Shown piece by piece: positions 46,316 to 59,524 of a DNA stretch of 64,000 bases. The stretch is from Steromphala cineraria. Taxonomy: Eukaryota; Mollusca; Gastropoda; Trochida; Trochidae. Every line of letters begins with the position of its first letter. Positions within the stretch are counted from its first letter, which is position 1. The notes beneath the pieces are model-generated. The model had not been told where the DNA came from. It did no database searches and saw only the letters and a program-made list of their open reading frames with translations. The stretch lies in NCBI GenBank assembly GCA_916613615.1, contig OU744725.1:59900575-59964574 (forward strand), read 5' to 3'. A program made the position numbers and the translations under genes.

Positions 46316-49300
46316 ATACTTTGTATATTTACAACAAAATGTTGCAAATCTTGCTGTTCTTATATATGAAGAGTTTACAGCACCTGTCTAAATTGAAATA
46401 CTGAATATACTGATAAGACAAATATTGTTGTCCGTCAATTTCCAAGTATAGAATTCTGGAGGAACTGTAATGATACTATGAAAACTGCTTGTAAAACTCA
46501 AACACCAAGCTGAGAGTGGATGGAAATCAATACTGTTTGAACCTTACGCCCCCAATCTTGTTAAAAATGAAATATACTCTCTTCTTGACACAATGCTGCA
46601 CTTGCAAATTTGATTATATGTCTTGATCATAGATAGGTTTTCCAAAAGAATGATTCATGGTTCCAAATCAAAACATTAATGTTATTTGAGTTGGCTCTAT
46701 TTTAAGTACTATTGAAGTTTATTGTCCTTATTAACAGATCTGAAAGTAGATTCCTTCAATCATTGTTATTAACATCATATTTAGATCTTTGATCCATATC
46801 ATAAATTTTTCTCTTATTCCATCACCGAATGATTTATGTTTTATGAAAATCAAATTAAAGAAAAAGAGTGATGTGCACTGTGTGAAAAGTAATCTTGCGT
46901 GTTTGAGCTTGAATATTCCAATTTTCAAGTAAATTAACTTAAATGATAAATGTGGATTAAGTTACAACTAAATATCCCCCAAAATGATTTTCCAAATATA
47001 GGCAAAGGTTGCTTCAAGTTACATTAAAATACTTAGATAAATGAATAACCCACATAGATAATCAAACCTCATGAATAAATTAGTATTTCCTCTGAATTTA
47101 ACATTTTGTGGCAGTCACTGATTAGAAATATGATGAAAACCTTGCAACATGATCAAGACATAGATCAATAATTCAGCAAAAAGATTCAACATTCTTATCT
47201 CAAAATGATAATAATTTTTTAAGGTTCAAAGTTACAATTTTAGAAAGTTCCAGAAAGAACACGAAGGAAAAGACCATTTTTGTTGCCATTTTGGCGCCAT
47301 TGTCCTCACAGGCCAGCATGATGTATCCTGGTACATTAGTTAGCAGCTCTCACAGCATGGTCTTATCGTAATGGCAGAGAATGAGTGCAGCAAGCCATGC
47401 TGTTAAAGAATGACCCCCTTGAGTAAAATGGCCACTGAAGCAATTACTGCTCTTTCTGGTCAAACAAGATGACTAGCGAGGGATCGTTAATGCATTTGGT
47501 GACAGCGATTGAAAGCTTCTTGCAGGTGTCCCTTTGGTTCCAGTTTAGACATTAACCTTTAATCTACCTGTGTCAGTCTACAAGGGAGCTTACTCGGTAT
47601 TTGGCATGCTTTAAAAGGTTTGTACTTGATTTACATATTTCCCTTTTCCCTTTATCTCTATTATTCCGTTTGATACTTTATTTGGCTTTGAGTTTTGTTA
47701 TTATGGGTTAAGGAAATGATAAAATCCATGTTACATTGAATATTGATTTGATGCGTTTATTATCAAAATATGCCCCTTTTGTAAAATAGATGTAAAATTG
47801 CTGTTTTACTTATATCCTTAAATATTATGCTTATCCTAGAATGTTTAATACTATTTCATAGAACATCAATAGTAATTCATGCAGCACAGCTTTTGCTTAG
47901 CATATGTATTTTGTGTTTTGCAAATTAATACGCTCTCATAAGTATAACATTTGTATTTATTTATTTATTATTTTATTTTATTAATTCCCAATGATTACAT
48001 AAAATTAACATGTCAAACATTCAACATTTCAAGATTGTGGACTAAAATAGTGGAATAAAAGTGTCAATTACGGTATTATCTATAAAATTGTTATCAGAGG
48101 TGATCATATATAAATAAAGCTTTTATTCTGGTATATTTTAAGTGGGAATTGACTTATTCTTTTATCTATGTTAAAATACTACTTGAAAATTGTGTGTAAA
48201 CTGAGACTTCAAACTCTCTGATGAATTGTTTCATGGATTTAAATGGAAATGAAAATGATTTAAAATGACATCTCTATGCAAATCGTACGTTGACGATATC
48301 AAAATAAAGTCTAAAGGTTAACAAGGATGTTAAAAAAATTTTAAAGAATAAAAATTGTTAAGCTTCTTTGAGAGGGATTTTAAAATTTTAAGCTTCAACA
48401 AAGAATGTACAAGAGAGGCTTCTGCAGTAGGATAACAACCTGGTAATGTCCAAATATTCAAGTATCAACAATTTAAGTCAATATTCAATCTGATTTCAGC
48501 CTAGTAAGCAATTATTGTTCTAAGCAGTGGGAACATCATTGCATCCTTGAGAAAGTTTCAAAGTCAGAATCCCAGACACGCCAATATTCTGGAAGCAATA
48601 ATGATGGATTGCCTTCAGAATCATAACTTCCTTTAACCTGGCTGTTATTATGATCTATGATTTAACCATTTATTCTTTTCTGGACTGAAATAATTACCAT
48701 TTCCATGGAAACTGGATGGAACTATTTTGGTCAAAGCGAACATTTTGCATCTGACTGGGCCTTTTGTAGTGATGGGGTTGAGATAATGTCTCCTCTTTGA
48801 AAGGTTTACCGCATTGTTGGTCGTTAGATTAGATTATTAATGGAGGATGTCTACCAACCCTAATGGTAATAATCTTATCAGTGCAATCTTCACTAACATT
48901 GTCACTTTGCATGAACTATTTTTGGTCTAGAATGAACTGGCTCCTTCCGTCGGAAGTGTTTATTATTGACAGATTGCAAGAGATGTCAAGAAGGAAAGTC
49001 TAAAAGTTACGTTACGTTAAGATTCACCTTATGAATTCATTTCATATTCCTCGTCTGCTTACGAGAACATTTTGAGATACCCCTCAGCTATGATTATTTT
49101 TGCCAAGAGCGAGACCTAATTTGACAGTTGTTTTACTTAACACAATTTGCTTTAGTAGAAATGTCTAGAATTTACGAAAAAATGTCAGGAAATATTTTTG
49201 ACAAAATGTGATAGATGTTAGTTTATTGCTACAACATTTTGGATTAATAATTAATCCATCATTACAAGATTGTCAAGTTCTAGCCAAATGTTAAAGGTAT

Positions 49301-51539
49301 CCATGTCCATATGTATTCAAACATTTGACAGCCCAAAATATTTTCTGTCAAATGTACCATAAATTGTACACACATATTATGTCAAGAAAAAAATCTTCAC
49401 AGCCAGTTTGATGCTATGGAAATGGTTCCTTAGGGAAGGTTGTAAGTTTCTACAATGTAATCTCTGTTGGTACCCCTAGCAAGTATCTTCATATTCCTCG
49501 TTTCTTTGGCTCGAGGGTTGTTTATAGTTGACCGTCCATTGTTTGACCATCTGGACCTCGAGCAGTGTCCATTATAAAATCAACAAAAGATACAATGAAG
49601 TGAACAGAATATGACATGAATTTCCAGAAAATGTATCCTCATCTTCCCTTAAGCATGCTCTAATTAAATGGAAAAAGGTTATCCACAGATGGTTTGCATA
49701 TGCTGAAGGCAACAACCTATCTGAAACCTTCCAGAAGAAGATCTGTTGAATACCTGTTGTATTTGAGGCAAAATAATAAGATGTAACAGGCAGGAAATAT
49801 AATCATTATTTAGATAAATATTTATGGTTCAATGTTTTGATATTGATATGTTGATACTGCAATTTTTCTGATGGATAATTTTAAAATTATGTTTGCAAAA
49901 TGTATTTTATAAAAATGCATAAAATATGTTCAGAATATCTCTTAAGTTAAAATATGACAAATATTTGGAGAAAATGGATCGACGAGAGGATTTGACGCTT
50001 CAATCACGCAACCATTTACAAGTATATCTATGAAAATAATTGAATTATCTCAACATGATCTAAATTGTCAATATCCCATGAAGTGTCCAAAGAAGACACT
50101 TTGTAGATTAGAAAAAGATTTGAATGCTCAACATAACTGTAAATCCCTTGACTTATTATTGAATGAAGTCATCCCGATCTAATATGATACTCCATCTTTC
50201 TTTTAATTCATGAAATAAATTTTATAAAAATGTGTTCAGGATTTCCAATAAATGAACTGACACACATGCCAAAACCTGTGGTAATTGGATGAAGAAAGGT
50301 TATGTTAAGATGATTTGCATGTTCTTTTTGAAGCAATTGAAGTGAACCTTCCAGAATACCTGTCAGGTTGAAGCAGTTGAAGCCTCCACTTAAAGTGCAG
50401 GATCATATGATTTCAGTGTAAGAAGCAATATCAATCAAATTTGGTGACATCTCTAAGAAAGGAGTTTTATGAACCAGGTTATGATGTTAATGAACGAATA
50501 CCTAGCAATGTTGATGCTGTGCATGATTTAGAAGTCAAGATTTTAATTCTTTTGTTTTCTTCTTGCTCTAGAAAATACTTTTTTTCGGATTAATTCCTAC
50601 CATGAAGATGCATGCTAATTAAGTTGTTTTCCAGTAGCATGGATTATTTTGAACAATTGCCATCTTGTTCTTTGTGAAAATCAAATTGAAATCATTCATC
50701 TGAAAAGAAAAAAATTCAATAGCTTGTACAGAGTAATGAAACTTTAATGATAGAACTGTTTTATTATTCCATTATTTAAAAAAATTGTTTAAATAATTCA
50801 TGCCAGGAAATGCATTGATACAATAGAAAGTGATACAGTTGACTAACATGGTCCGGCTATATAAACAACCTATTATGAGGGATCTGAAAATGTATTATAA
50901 GTAACGCAAATTCCATTGATTCTAAACGCTATTGCAAACTTGTGATACATGGAAGCCTAAATCAAGTTGTCTCACAGACACATTTCACACACATGGAATA
51001 CTTGTCTGAATATGTCAAATTTACAATTCCAACAGTATATCTTCGATGCCCTGGGGTTTTTAAATGAATTGAGCCTTGCAAAATCAACAAAACGTTCCAT
51101 CCATATCAAGACTCATCATGCATATTTGATGTTTGCATTTAAGGAGTTGCCATCGCAGGCTATCACTTCTATGTAACTTGATATACGTTTTTGTTGCTTT
51201 TATGCTTAAATGCATTTGTCTTCTGCATTTTTAATGCAGAATGACTCCACAGTCAGTTCAATATCATTTGTTTAGAAAATGTATGAAATAAATTCAAAAA
51301 CTAAATTTTGTTTACTCAAGTTGCAGAATTATTGGTAAAACTCTAAACATTACCAGTAAAAGGCCAAAAGAATATGTTTGGACTGCCCTTATTTATTTTT
51401 AGAATTATTATTATTTCATTGACTTGTTTCAATTATCTATCTAAAAGACTATAATTTATCAAATGTAGGTATGGAAATTAAAGGAATAGAAATATCATGG
51501 TCCATATCAATGCATGCTTTCAGAAGTTTTTCCATTTTT
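46316..51539. other. long stretch without gene; one candidate conserved island
   Basis: Mostly A+T-rich unique DNA. 47270-47600 stands out: balanced composition, TTTTGGCGCCATTG, GTTAATGCATTTGG, and no repeats. 49490-49570 (with GGCTCGAGGG and GGACCTCGAG) is similar but smaller. Simple TTTA repeats lie at 47955-47985. The frames at 46731-46928 and 50967-51176 are not recognisable. Confidence 0.35.
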
Positions 51540-51543
51540 TTAA

Positions 51544-51600
51544 AGGGGCAGTTGAACCAAAATAGTCAGATTTTATGTCATCTAACATGTCAAATTTCGT
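51544..51600 (+). mobile_element. possible end of a third TTAA element family
   Basis: TTAA (51540-51543) is followed by AGGGGCAGTTGAACCAAAAT. It resembles the AGGGGCAGTAGCACG terminus for nine bases and then differs. No matching right end was found, so this may be a fragment. Confidence 0.35.
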
Positions 51601-51789
51601 CTTTGACAAAAGCATATCCTGATACGTTTCTTATGTTGTATGCTAGCTGGTCGCTCAATCAGAAGTAATAAACACAGCCAGCCCATAACCCTGGGGATGC
51701 TCTTGGCTATAGTTACTGCTGAGGCTTTTTATTCATAATGCCATTAAAACTTACAAAATCAACATTCAATCTGGCTAATATCAGTGTTT

Positions 51790-51960
51790 AAAACAAAGCC
51801 TGTCTGCCAGTCCTTAAACTGGCTACTTTTTGCCAGGCCTGGTTCCTTTTTGGTCAGACTGGTAACTTTCACAAATTTTCATTATTTTCCCCTAAGGAAT
51901 TGACCAATTAATTTTCAGGACAGGCTAGGTTTCCAATCTATTTAATACAATGCTAATATT
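51790..51960 (+). repeat. dispersed repeat, copy 1 (partner 54975-55095)
   Basis: Shares TTTTTGGTCAG.ACTGGTAACTTT, TTATTTTCCCCTAAGGAATT, GACCAATTAATTTTCAGGAC and AGGCTA.GGTTTC with 54975-55095. Preceded by a short motif repeated with variation (CTGCCAGTC, ACTGGCTACTTTTTGCCAG). Family unknown. Confidence 0.75.
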
Positions 51961-52700
51961 CATACACATCTCAGAATAAGTTTAAACTATTGCATTTTAG
52001 AGGTAACCTTTGATAAAAGTAATAGGATATACACAAATAAGATTTTATTGAGCTGGAGATTATTCAGTAGAGCCTGGCCCACTTCCAACTGCTACCAAGA
52101 CTTCAATTGATAGATGATTTGATTTACATTTAGATAATGCTAGGTTAAATCAATACCTTTAGTTAGCGTCAGTGACAACTAATGCTTAATTTCATAGATC
52201 AAATGTTTATCAACACTATACAGCAAAACCATGAATAATCAAAAGCAAATGAAAGCCATGGTCCATATGATATATCCCTTCAACAAGGTACCAATAATCC
52301 CATTAGCTAAAGTAAGCAAACAACTAGTTCTACAGACACAACCTCAAAGCGATTGATAACCAGTGTGCATATCATATATCCTATAGAAGTTGTTAACAGT
52401 AATCCCATTTGGTAAAGTAAGCATGTCGCTGGATACACACAAAGAGAATAAGCCGTTAAGTGTTTCCTTCTTCTGCCCCTGTCTAATCACTAGTCCAGAA
52501 ATTGGTCAACAAATTCATTTATTTATCTGCCCATCAACTTGTTGTTGTATCTGACCACCGGTTCCTGATAGTCTGGCGCCAACCTATCAGGAAGTGTCAT
52601 CCTGTTTTCACTATAAGCAGGTGCTTGTGCTGATCCAGATCTTTCAATAAGCGCCAACGTCTTATCTGTCTCAAGCATCTACAGTCTGTATATCCTCTTC
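51961..52700. other. no gene seen
   Basis: Unique DNA. 52490-52690 is G+C-richer, with two GGCGCCAAC/GCGCCAAC motifs. Nothing assignable. Confidence 0.35.
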
Positions 52701-52701
52701 A

Positions 52702-53067
52702 TGCTATGAAAATATTCCCAAAGTTGATAAGAATATTAACTTTGCTTACCTTGGTAGGTTAGGATAAATATGAAAATTGAGTCCTGTGTAGTGGATTAAG
52801 TTATATATCTTGTATCTAAATCCTGCTATGAAAATATTCCCAAAGTTGATAAGAATATTAACTTTGCTTACCTTGGTAGGTTAGGATAAATATGAAAATT
52901 GAGTCCTGTGTAGTGGATTAAGTTATATATCTTGTATCTAAATCCTGCTATGAAAATATTCCCAAAGTTGATAAGAATATTAACTTTGCCTACCTTAGTA
53001 GGGTAGGATAAATATGAAAATTGAGTCCTTTGTAGTTGTATTTGGTCATATATCTTGTATTCATAAC
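52702..53067 (+). repeat. tandem array, 122-bp unit, three copies (first two identical)
   Basis: TGCTATGAAAATATTCCCAA starts units at 52702, 52824 and 52946. Units 1 and 2 are the same over all 122 bases, and unit 3 differs at about a dozen positions clustered toward its end. An isolated related fragment (CATGCTATGAAAACATTT) lies near 53437. The identity of units 1 and 2 means a very recent duplication or an assembly artefact. Confidence 0.95.
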
Positions 53068-53700
53068 TCTATAACATATCAATTATGCTACCAACAAAAT
53101 ATTTATATAAATTATGTATATCCACCTAAATATATTCCCTTAGCCACATGAAATCATATCAATACTTTCTTCCCTTGGTTTTAATGGTATATTTTTTTCT
53201 TTAGCCAGCATCTTAAGTCCGATGTTACTCTCATACTTTGGAAATTTGTTGAATTGTATGCCAACATTTAATAAGCAAATGAAACTAGAACTGAAAATGG
53301 ACTCAAAATAGTTTAATGCATATTTTTGCCCCATGCTGTGTAAACATTTCTTTTGTCAGATTCTATATCATATTTAAAGATTGACTTAAATTAGGTTTGA
53401 CATTTTCAAATTAAATATATATTGTATATCTTTACCATGCTATGAAAACATTTTCTTATTCAAATAAAATGGTATAGAATGACAAAAAAGAAAATATAAT
53501 CACAAATGTTAAGTGGAATTATCTTATTCATAAAAATATTATGAAAAATTCTCTTCATTTATTGAAACATACCAACACAGATGTCAGGGTTGTAGTAAAA
53601 GTACTCAAAATGAACATATAAAATGTGCTATTTATGCACCATAATTAAATTCTCTTTACTATATATGCATCCATTGTCCTTGGTGCAGACATTAATTTAT
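53068..53700. other. no gene seen; A+T-rich
   Basis: Apart from the weak 122-bp-unit trace near 53437, no structure was noted. The minus frame 53140-53334 is unremarkable. Confidence 0.35.
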
Positions 53701-53715
53701 GTTTATATTTTATTG

Positions 53716-53907
53716 ACTTCTTTGAGAGGCATTTTAGAAGTTGGAATGACAATAATGCTGAGGAATATATGGATGACAACTTCTTTGTTCATTGTATGCG
53801 ACGTTTCGACACAGATTCTTGTGTCGTTCTCAAGCAGAGAAGAATCTGTGTCGAAACATCGCATACAATGAACAAAGAAGTTGTCATCTATATATTCCTC
53901 AGCATTA
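53716..53907. mobile_element. hairpin element, copy 2, 13-bp target duplication
   Basis: Begins ACTTCTTTGAGAGGCATTTT like copy 1 at 16086 and ends CCTCAGCATTA. Flanked by TTATATTTTATTG at 53703-53715 and 53908-53920. The arms (from about 53754) pair over most of their length but have lost perfect identity in the centre, so this copy is older. The plus frame 53623-53871 is derived from it. Confidence 0.85.
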
Positions 53908-53920
53908 TTATATTTTATTG

Positions 53921-54829
53921 GTTTATTAGCTTGAGAATACTATAGAGATTTATACCAGGATGCTATCATTGTCAGAATAACGTAGATTATCTATTAAATT
54001 TTGTCTTATCTTTGCCAAGTTGTATGCAAAAACAATAGCAATTTAAATCATAGCATTATCAAGGTCTTACTATCGAAACTGATTAAATCATAATATCAAG
54101 GTCTTGATAACATGGAAATATTAAAACGATACATGTTTATAGTTAAGTGATCTCAAGAATTTTTCCTACATTAATATCTACATTAATATGTTCTGACAGA
54201 ATAAGACAGTAAAAATGTCTGATTTGTTATGAAAAATCATTGTTTGATTATTTTAAAATAATTTCAGGCATTTTCATGTGTTGTAAATGTTTTATAAAGC
54301 TGTCAATCATTTTGAGAATCTGAAACATGAATACAAAGCCTTTGAGTACGAATTATATAGAAATATCAGATTCTTGTTAGTATTTATGATTGCCATTTGA
54401 TTCAATTTGTTTGTTGACCTTTATTTGGTTAAATATCATGAAAGGCTAAGCAGATCAATTAGCAAGCGTTATAACCTTTAATTAGAAAATTCTGAATCAT
54501 ATACAATGGAATATCAATCAAAGTGTCTTCTGTGAAAGTTACCAATACAACCTGAATTGGGTTTAATGTAAGTAAATAAACTGTTATGTATGTTTGTTGA
54601 CATTTGTAGATTGAATATCATGAAAGATGAAGTCTAATCAATTAGGAACTGTTTTATCTTATTCAATTATCTAAGTCATATCATACACAAACAAGAATAA
54701 ATGAAGGTCTACAATGTGAATACTTTGGACACAAACCAATTTAGTTAAAAATAATTTAGATTATTTAAGTCATCAAGAACTTAAAATATTAAAAGATCGA
54801 CAATCTCAGATTTTTTGTCACTTGTTCAG
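53921..54829. other. no gene seen; A+T-rich
   Basis: No array or element ends detected. Confidence 0.35.
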
Positions 54830-54962
54830 TGGAATTTTAGAAGTTGGTATGACAAAAAAATACAAATTATATGGAATCACAACTTCTTTATTTGCAAAGC
54901 GATGCGACATTTCGGTGTAGATACTAACACCATTTTCAAGCAAATACTGCTGAACATTAGAA
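54830..54962 (-). mobile_element. diverged relative of the hairpin element
   Basis: TTTTAGAAGTTGGTATGACA and ACAACTTCTTTATTTGCAAA then GCGATGCGACATTTCGGTGT match the order of segments in the hairpin element. On the minus strand it reads GCTTGAAAATGGTGTT, short loop, ACACCGAAATGTCGCAT: the same stem plus GAAA(C/T)GTCGCAT pattern, with compensating changes in the stem. Here the second long arm is missing. Confidence 0.65.
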
Positions 54963-54974
54963 GGATGAGATTAT

Positions 54975-55095
54975 AAACTTTTTGGTCAGGACTGGTAACT
55001 TTTCAATTTTTTTCTTTATTTTCCCCTTAAGAATTGACCAATTTATTTTCAGGACAGGCTATAGGTTTCAAATCTATTTTATACACTGAGTACAT
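54975..55095 (+). repeat. dispersed repeat, copy 2 (partner 51790-51960)
   Basis: See the partner entry. The same core segments occur in the same order, with a slightly longer T run. Confidence 0.75.
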
Positions 55096-55184
55096 AAAGG
55101 GGCCATTACTATTTTCCAGAACAACTCATATGCTTGGTGAAGAATTAACTTAGTTATTGGTTATTGTCCTTACTAAACCAGGTT

Positions 55185-55290
55185 CCATATGGTACAGTGC
55201 TCAGTTGACTGTTTTAGTAAAGTTCAGTAAAAGTTGTCAAGGTTCACTAGCTTGGAAACCAGTATCTGGCCAGATGATCTGAAAGTTTGA
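55185..55290 (+). mobile_element. SINE 5-prime fragment
   Basis: Resembles 37615-37720: GTACAGTGCTCAGTTGACTG, then TAGTAAAGTTCAGTAA and GAAAGTTTGAA in the same order. Lacks the 3-prime domain and tail. Confidence 0.55.
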
Positions 55291-55356
55291 ATTAATAATA
55301 CTGCACCAACATAAAGATATTGAAATTAGTTCATTGATCTATTTGGTTTATCTTAA

Positions 55357-55675
55357 AGGGGCAGTAGCACATCTTTAGAATATTTCAGGAATAAAAAATC
55401 AATTATTAAGTGAAAACTGTTGGTGACCATTTTTTTAGTAAATACCATTTAACCATTCGAGTTTGAGAAATAATAATAATAATGTGCAGACTTATATTGC
55501 GCCTTTTCCACGTCCTAAGACATGCTCAAAGCGCTAGAAATGGATTAGCATCGTTAACTGCATTCATTTTAAAGTTCCACTTTCAATTAAAATACATCGT
55601 CTTGGAATTGGAAACTTATGTTTTTGTTTTTATGAGATTCCTATGTTTGCCTTTAATGAATCTGGTACTGCTCCT
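55357..55675. mobile_element. TTAA-flanked element (AGGGGCAGTAGCAC family), diverged copy 3, with a nested SINE tail
   Basis: The left end is TTAA then AGGGGCAGTAGCACATC. The right end, reverse-complemented, is AGGAGCAGTACCAGATTC followed by TTAA (55676-55679). Between about 55469 and 55545, on the minus strand, lies GCGCTTTGAGCATGTC then AAGGCGCAATATAAGT and ATTATTATTATTATT, a SINE 3-prime tail inserted into the element. The frame 55482-55679 is not a gene. Confidence 0.65.
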
Positions 55676-55679
55676 TTAA

Positions 55680-58600
55680 TGTTCCAGTAAATATATGAAG
55701 ATGGCTTTACCCTTATAAGCCATGTAAATTGTTGGTATTGTATTTGGCAACTTTATATATACAATCAGAATAAATTGGCACACCAAAATTCGTAGCGCTC
55801 TCTAGTGTTTTCACAAATAGATTTTGTTCAAGGGATCGAGGGATTCAATTTTTTTTTTTTCGTGTTTTGATCATAAAATCATTTTCTGATTTTACTTCAA
55901 TGTATCATCCAGTTTGCAAGTTTGTTTCAATATGATGTGACATTTTTGACAAATTACTCAATTAAGCATGCCTTCAGTGTAAGTTTGCAAAGTGATGTGT
56001 TAAATATAGGAGCACCATCAGTATTGATTTTCCATTATGTCTGCAAGTCCCTGTAGACTTCATATATGATCAAGTTTCGTCTTCACAAATATGAAATCAT
56101 TTTGCAAGAAGTAGATGTATATATGACCTTAAATATATTTTACAAGATCATGACACGGACCGATCCATCACAAGAGACCGTTATGCAAACTTGTACCATT
56201 TATCATAACAGAACGGTCTGTAAATACCCCAGGGGTCTCCCTCAGTGAAGAACAATTTATGATCTTTTCCTTAACCCGAAACTTTGATATGCTAGACCTG
56301 TCTCGCCTAGTTCTAGTCAACCATCGACAGTTGAGTAGGCAATTTCCTGGTCACTTGCAGAGGACAAATTGATCTCACTTTGAAGAAGAGTTCCAAAGGG
56401 GGGAGCACTGGAGTGATATGGCATATATAGCTCGGATCTGTATAACTTCCTCAATGTCTGAAGATAAATCAGATCTATTTTCGATACATCAAAGTGGCAC
56501 TTTTTTACTCTTGTATATTGATGAATGATAATGTTCCATCACATGTTATATGATTTTATTACAAAGATGTTTGTTAATGCTTTGCTTGAGTTTTACTCTT
56601 TAAAGCAGTAATTTATCTCAGGGAGGCATGTTATAGATAGTTCTTTACATAGTATTTTCATTTCAGGAGGTAATTGTATTTTGTTGAGTTTAATAAGAAC
56701 AATATGAAAGCATATAATTTTTATTCATATCATCTAAAGGGATGAGAACGTCAATAGTTTCCAGGACTATTTGTGGTTGCAGTCTCTTATGTTTTTTATT
56801 TATTTCAATTTAATTTGTATTTAGGAACCTTTGGTATTTTTATTGAATTATCTAGTGATTCTAGACCAAGATATGAATCATCAAAAAATATTTTTGGATA
56901 TTTGTGTTATCTCTTCTATTTTTATTTCATCATAAAGTTTTCCTGTAGCGTTCCTTAAAAGAATTTCCAGAATTTCAAAAGCAATTTTGAAGATTTTCTT
57001 TGTAAATCTTCTCGTAGTTTATTCTATCAACTTAGATTAAGTTTGGAAGAAAATGGAAAAAAAGGTTTTTGATTTCATCTCTTATTTGCCTTTCAATCTC
57101 TGATTTTCTCTTTTCTTTCTCGACTTAGATGGTTTGGAACATTATTCCAAAGAATAGTTTTTGTTTGAATTGCTCCGATGAAAATATTTGTCCAAAGTAA
57201 TTCAGCTAATATGAATGATAGCACTGCAAACTTTGCTCAGGAGTGATATCCCAAATAACGGTCTAATCTGGACTCAATCTTTGATCCCTTTATCCATTCT
57301 TCTCCGAAAAGACTGGAAATGCTAAACTTTGATTAAATTTTCCCGATAAGTCTTTGTTGGGGCGATCCCCAAACAACAAGAGTCTATATATCCACTGCAT
57401 CAATTTCACTCAATCAAATGTAAGATCAATAAACTTGTAGTTGAATTGGAGACAGTTATATCCCAGTGGTGTTTGCATCATACATTCATTAAAAATTTAC
57501 TCCTGCAATTATTTGATCTTGCTTAGTTGAATGGCGTCAGCCGAATTCATAATCATCTCCTAGGTCAGGCGTTGACGGCACATGATTCACAAGTATTCGA
57601 GAACCTACGACACAATCAACCATTGCTAGTTTGTACAAATGGTTGGAGACTTGAACATTTCTGAATACCATTGATTTTCAATATATTCCCATTTCTGGTC
57701 TTCCTAAAAGATTATATTTATTGGACCTATGTTTCCTCTCATGGGTGCCCTTTATCTGTGTCAGGAATTGATGTGGAAATATCAACATTTGCCATTTCAG
57801 ATTGAAGTTTTCTTTCAATTGAAATGAAGAAAAGACCATAAACAGAATAAGCATTGTTTTACATTTGTTTTACATGTTAGTCTCGTAATTTATATTTAAG
57901 ACTATAATCTTTGCCTTCTGTGGTTAACCATTGTTTGAAATCATAGTTGAAGTTGCAAAATATGATCATTGCAAAGCGTGATTTTCTCTACTGCAGTAAT
58001 AATTTTTAAACCTATGATTATTATCGTTATTCAATTGGTTTATTAAAGTATTTCAGTTTTGATGTAGATAAAGGAAATTTGATTGAAAGCATTATGGTGA
58101 AGCAATTTACACATTAACTGACAGTTGATTAGATATTTGGATACTATATCAATTCTGTCAACCAATTTTGTATTTCAAATTATCTCCTTTGCTCAAAATG
58201 CTGATTCAGATTGCATATAATATAAAACTATTTCCAGACATAATCATCCCTCAATAAATAAAATATCAGGTCTAAATTGTGACAAGTGTCTTTAACATAT
58301 ATCCAATGTTCAATAAGTAATATCAATAGCTTATGTGGTTCTAATCCATTTAGATGCAATGACATACATTCAGAAAGATTATGTCCATATATGGATACCA
58401 AATGGTGTTGGAAGATTCTGTGTACTGTTTAAGCACTCAGCAAGATATCACAGAGATTCCCTGGAGATTTTACTGTCACTTATGAACACAATCAAGCTCC
58501 TAGTCTAGACGCTCCATCGAGTCCACCGTGATCTTGATGACTGCCCCAGCTTGATATGAAGCATATATTATTCAAATTGAGTACCAGGTAATGTCACAGG

Positions 58601-58729
58601 TTACCTGAGGTATAGAAGGTCGTATTAAGAAGGTGTTTCAAACGGAAACGGGTCAAAGGGGCCGCATGACAAAAAGGTTGCTAAACAGAAAAGTCAAATG
58701 AGCTGCAAGAAGATCAAATAGGTTACAAA
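55680..58729. other. no gene seen; scattered G+C-richer patches
   Basis: Patches at 56140-56450, 57240-57420, 57530-57640 and 58380-58620 are less A+T-rich and not repeated in the window. Any of them could be a conserved non-coding element. Frames at 56066-56248 and 56773-56958 have no recognisable domain. Confidence 0.35.
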
Positions 58730-58820
58730 CCCCTAGTCAAAAGCGCCACACCAAAAAGTCTAAAAGGCCACACCAAAAAGTCAAAACGGCCCCATACCCA
58801 AAGTCAAAATGGCCTAAGAT
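58640..58820 (+). repeat. short-unit minisatellite (~21-24 bp, AAAAGTCAAAAGGCC type)
   Basis: CCACACCAAAAAGTC.AAA repeats twice nearly exactly around 58745-58785, flanked by more diverged AAAGTCAAAATGGCC-like and GTCAAAGGGGCCGC-like units from 58640. Confidence 0.75.
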
Positions 58821-59164
58821 ATAAAAATAATAACACAACATTTTAAAAAACTGTTTTGGGCTTGTGCATTTTATCAATTATTATTTAAAAAATTCTACAT
58901 CACTTAATGAGTGAGCATGGTCATTTTGTCAATAAAAAACTTACCATGTTATACATTATCTTGTGAGATAGAAAGGCAATATGTTAACGCTTGTCGCTTT
59001 GTCACGTGTGATAATGTGAACATATTTTATCACTTGACAAGGTTAACAGGCTTTTTTGTCAAGAAAGCCTCTAAATACTACATCTTGCTGTTGTAAAATG
59101 AACAAGATGTATGCATTTCACATCCTTGTCTCTTTATGATTAGCAGCTTCTAAATGCCTTTCAA

Positions 59165-59524
59165 AGGGTCAGTAGCACGTTTTCAGGGGGAATATAAGGT
59201 GATGTCAGGAAAATGAAAATTAATGGTTTCAATTGAAAGACAATGCATTTAAACTAAATGGAGCAGTAATAATTCATAGATATGATGTAAAGTTTAGCCA
59301 TGCGATTGATTTTTCTTACACAAAATGAATTCAAGGTGTACACACAAGATGGCTGCCAATGTATTTTAGGTGAATCTTCATGCTTTGTTCTCTGACTATG
59401 GAAAATCTGTATGTGTTATGAAATTTTTGATACTATATCAAAATAATACATTTCGCATATAACCTACAATTATCAGTGAAAAATTGAAAATATAAAATTA
59501 TCAAAAAAATTTGCTACTGCCCCT
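59165..59524. mobile_element. TTAA-flanked element (AGGGGCAGTAGCACG family), copy 4
   Basis: The left end is TCAA (mutated TTAA) then AGGGTCAGTAGCACGTTTTC, and the right end is GCTACTGCCCCT then TTAA (59525-59528). The 360-bp interior matches copy 1 in the same orientation, including GGAATATAAGGTGATGTCAG and AAGATGGCTGCCAATG. Confidence 0.85.
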
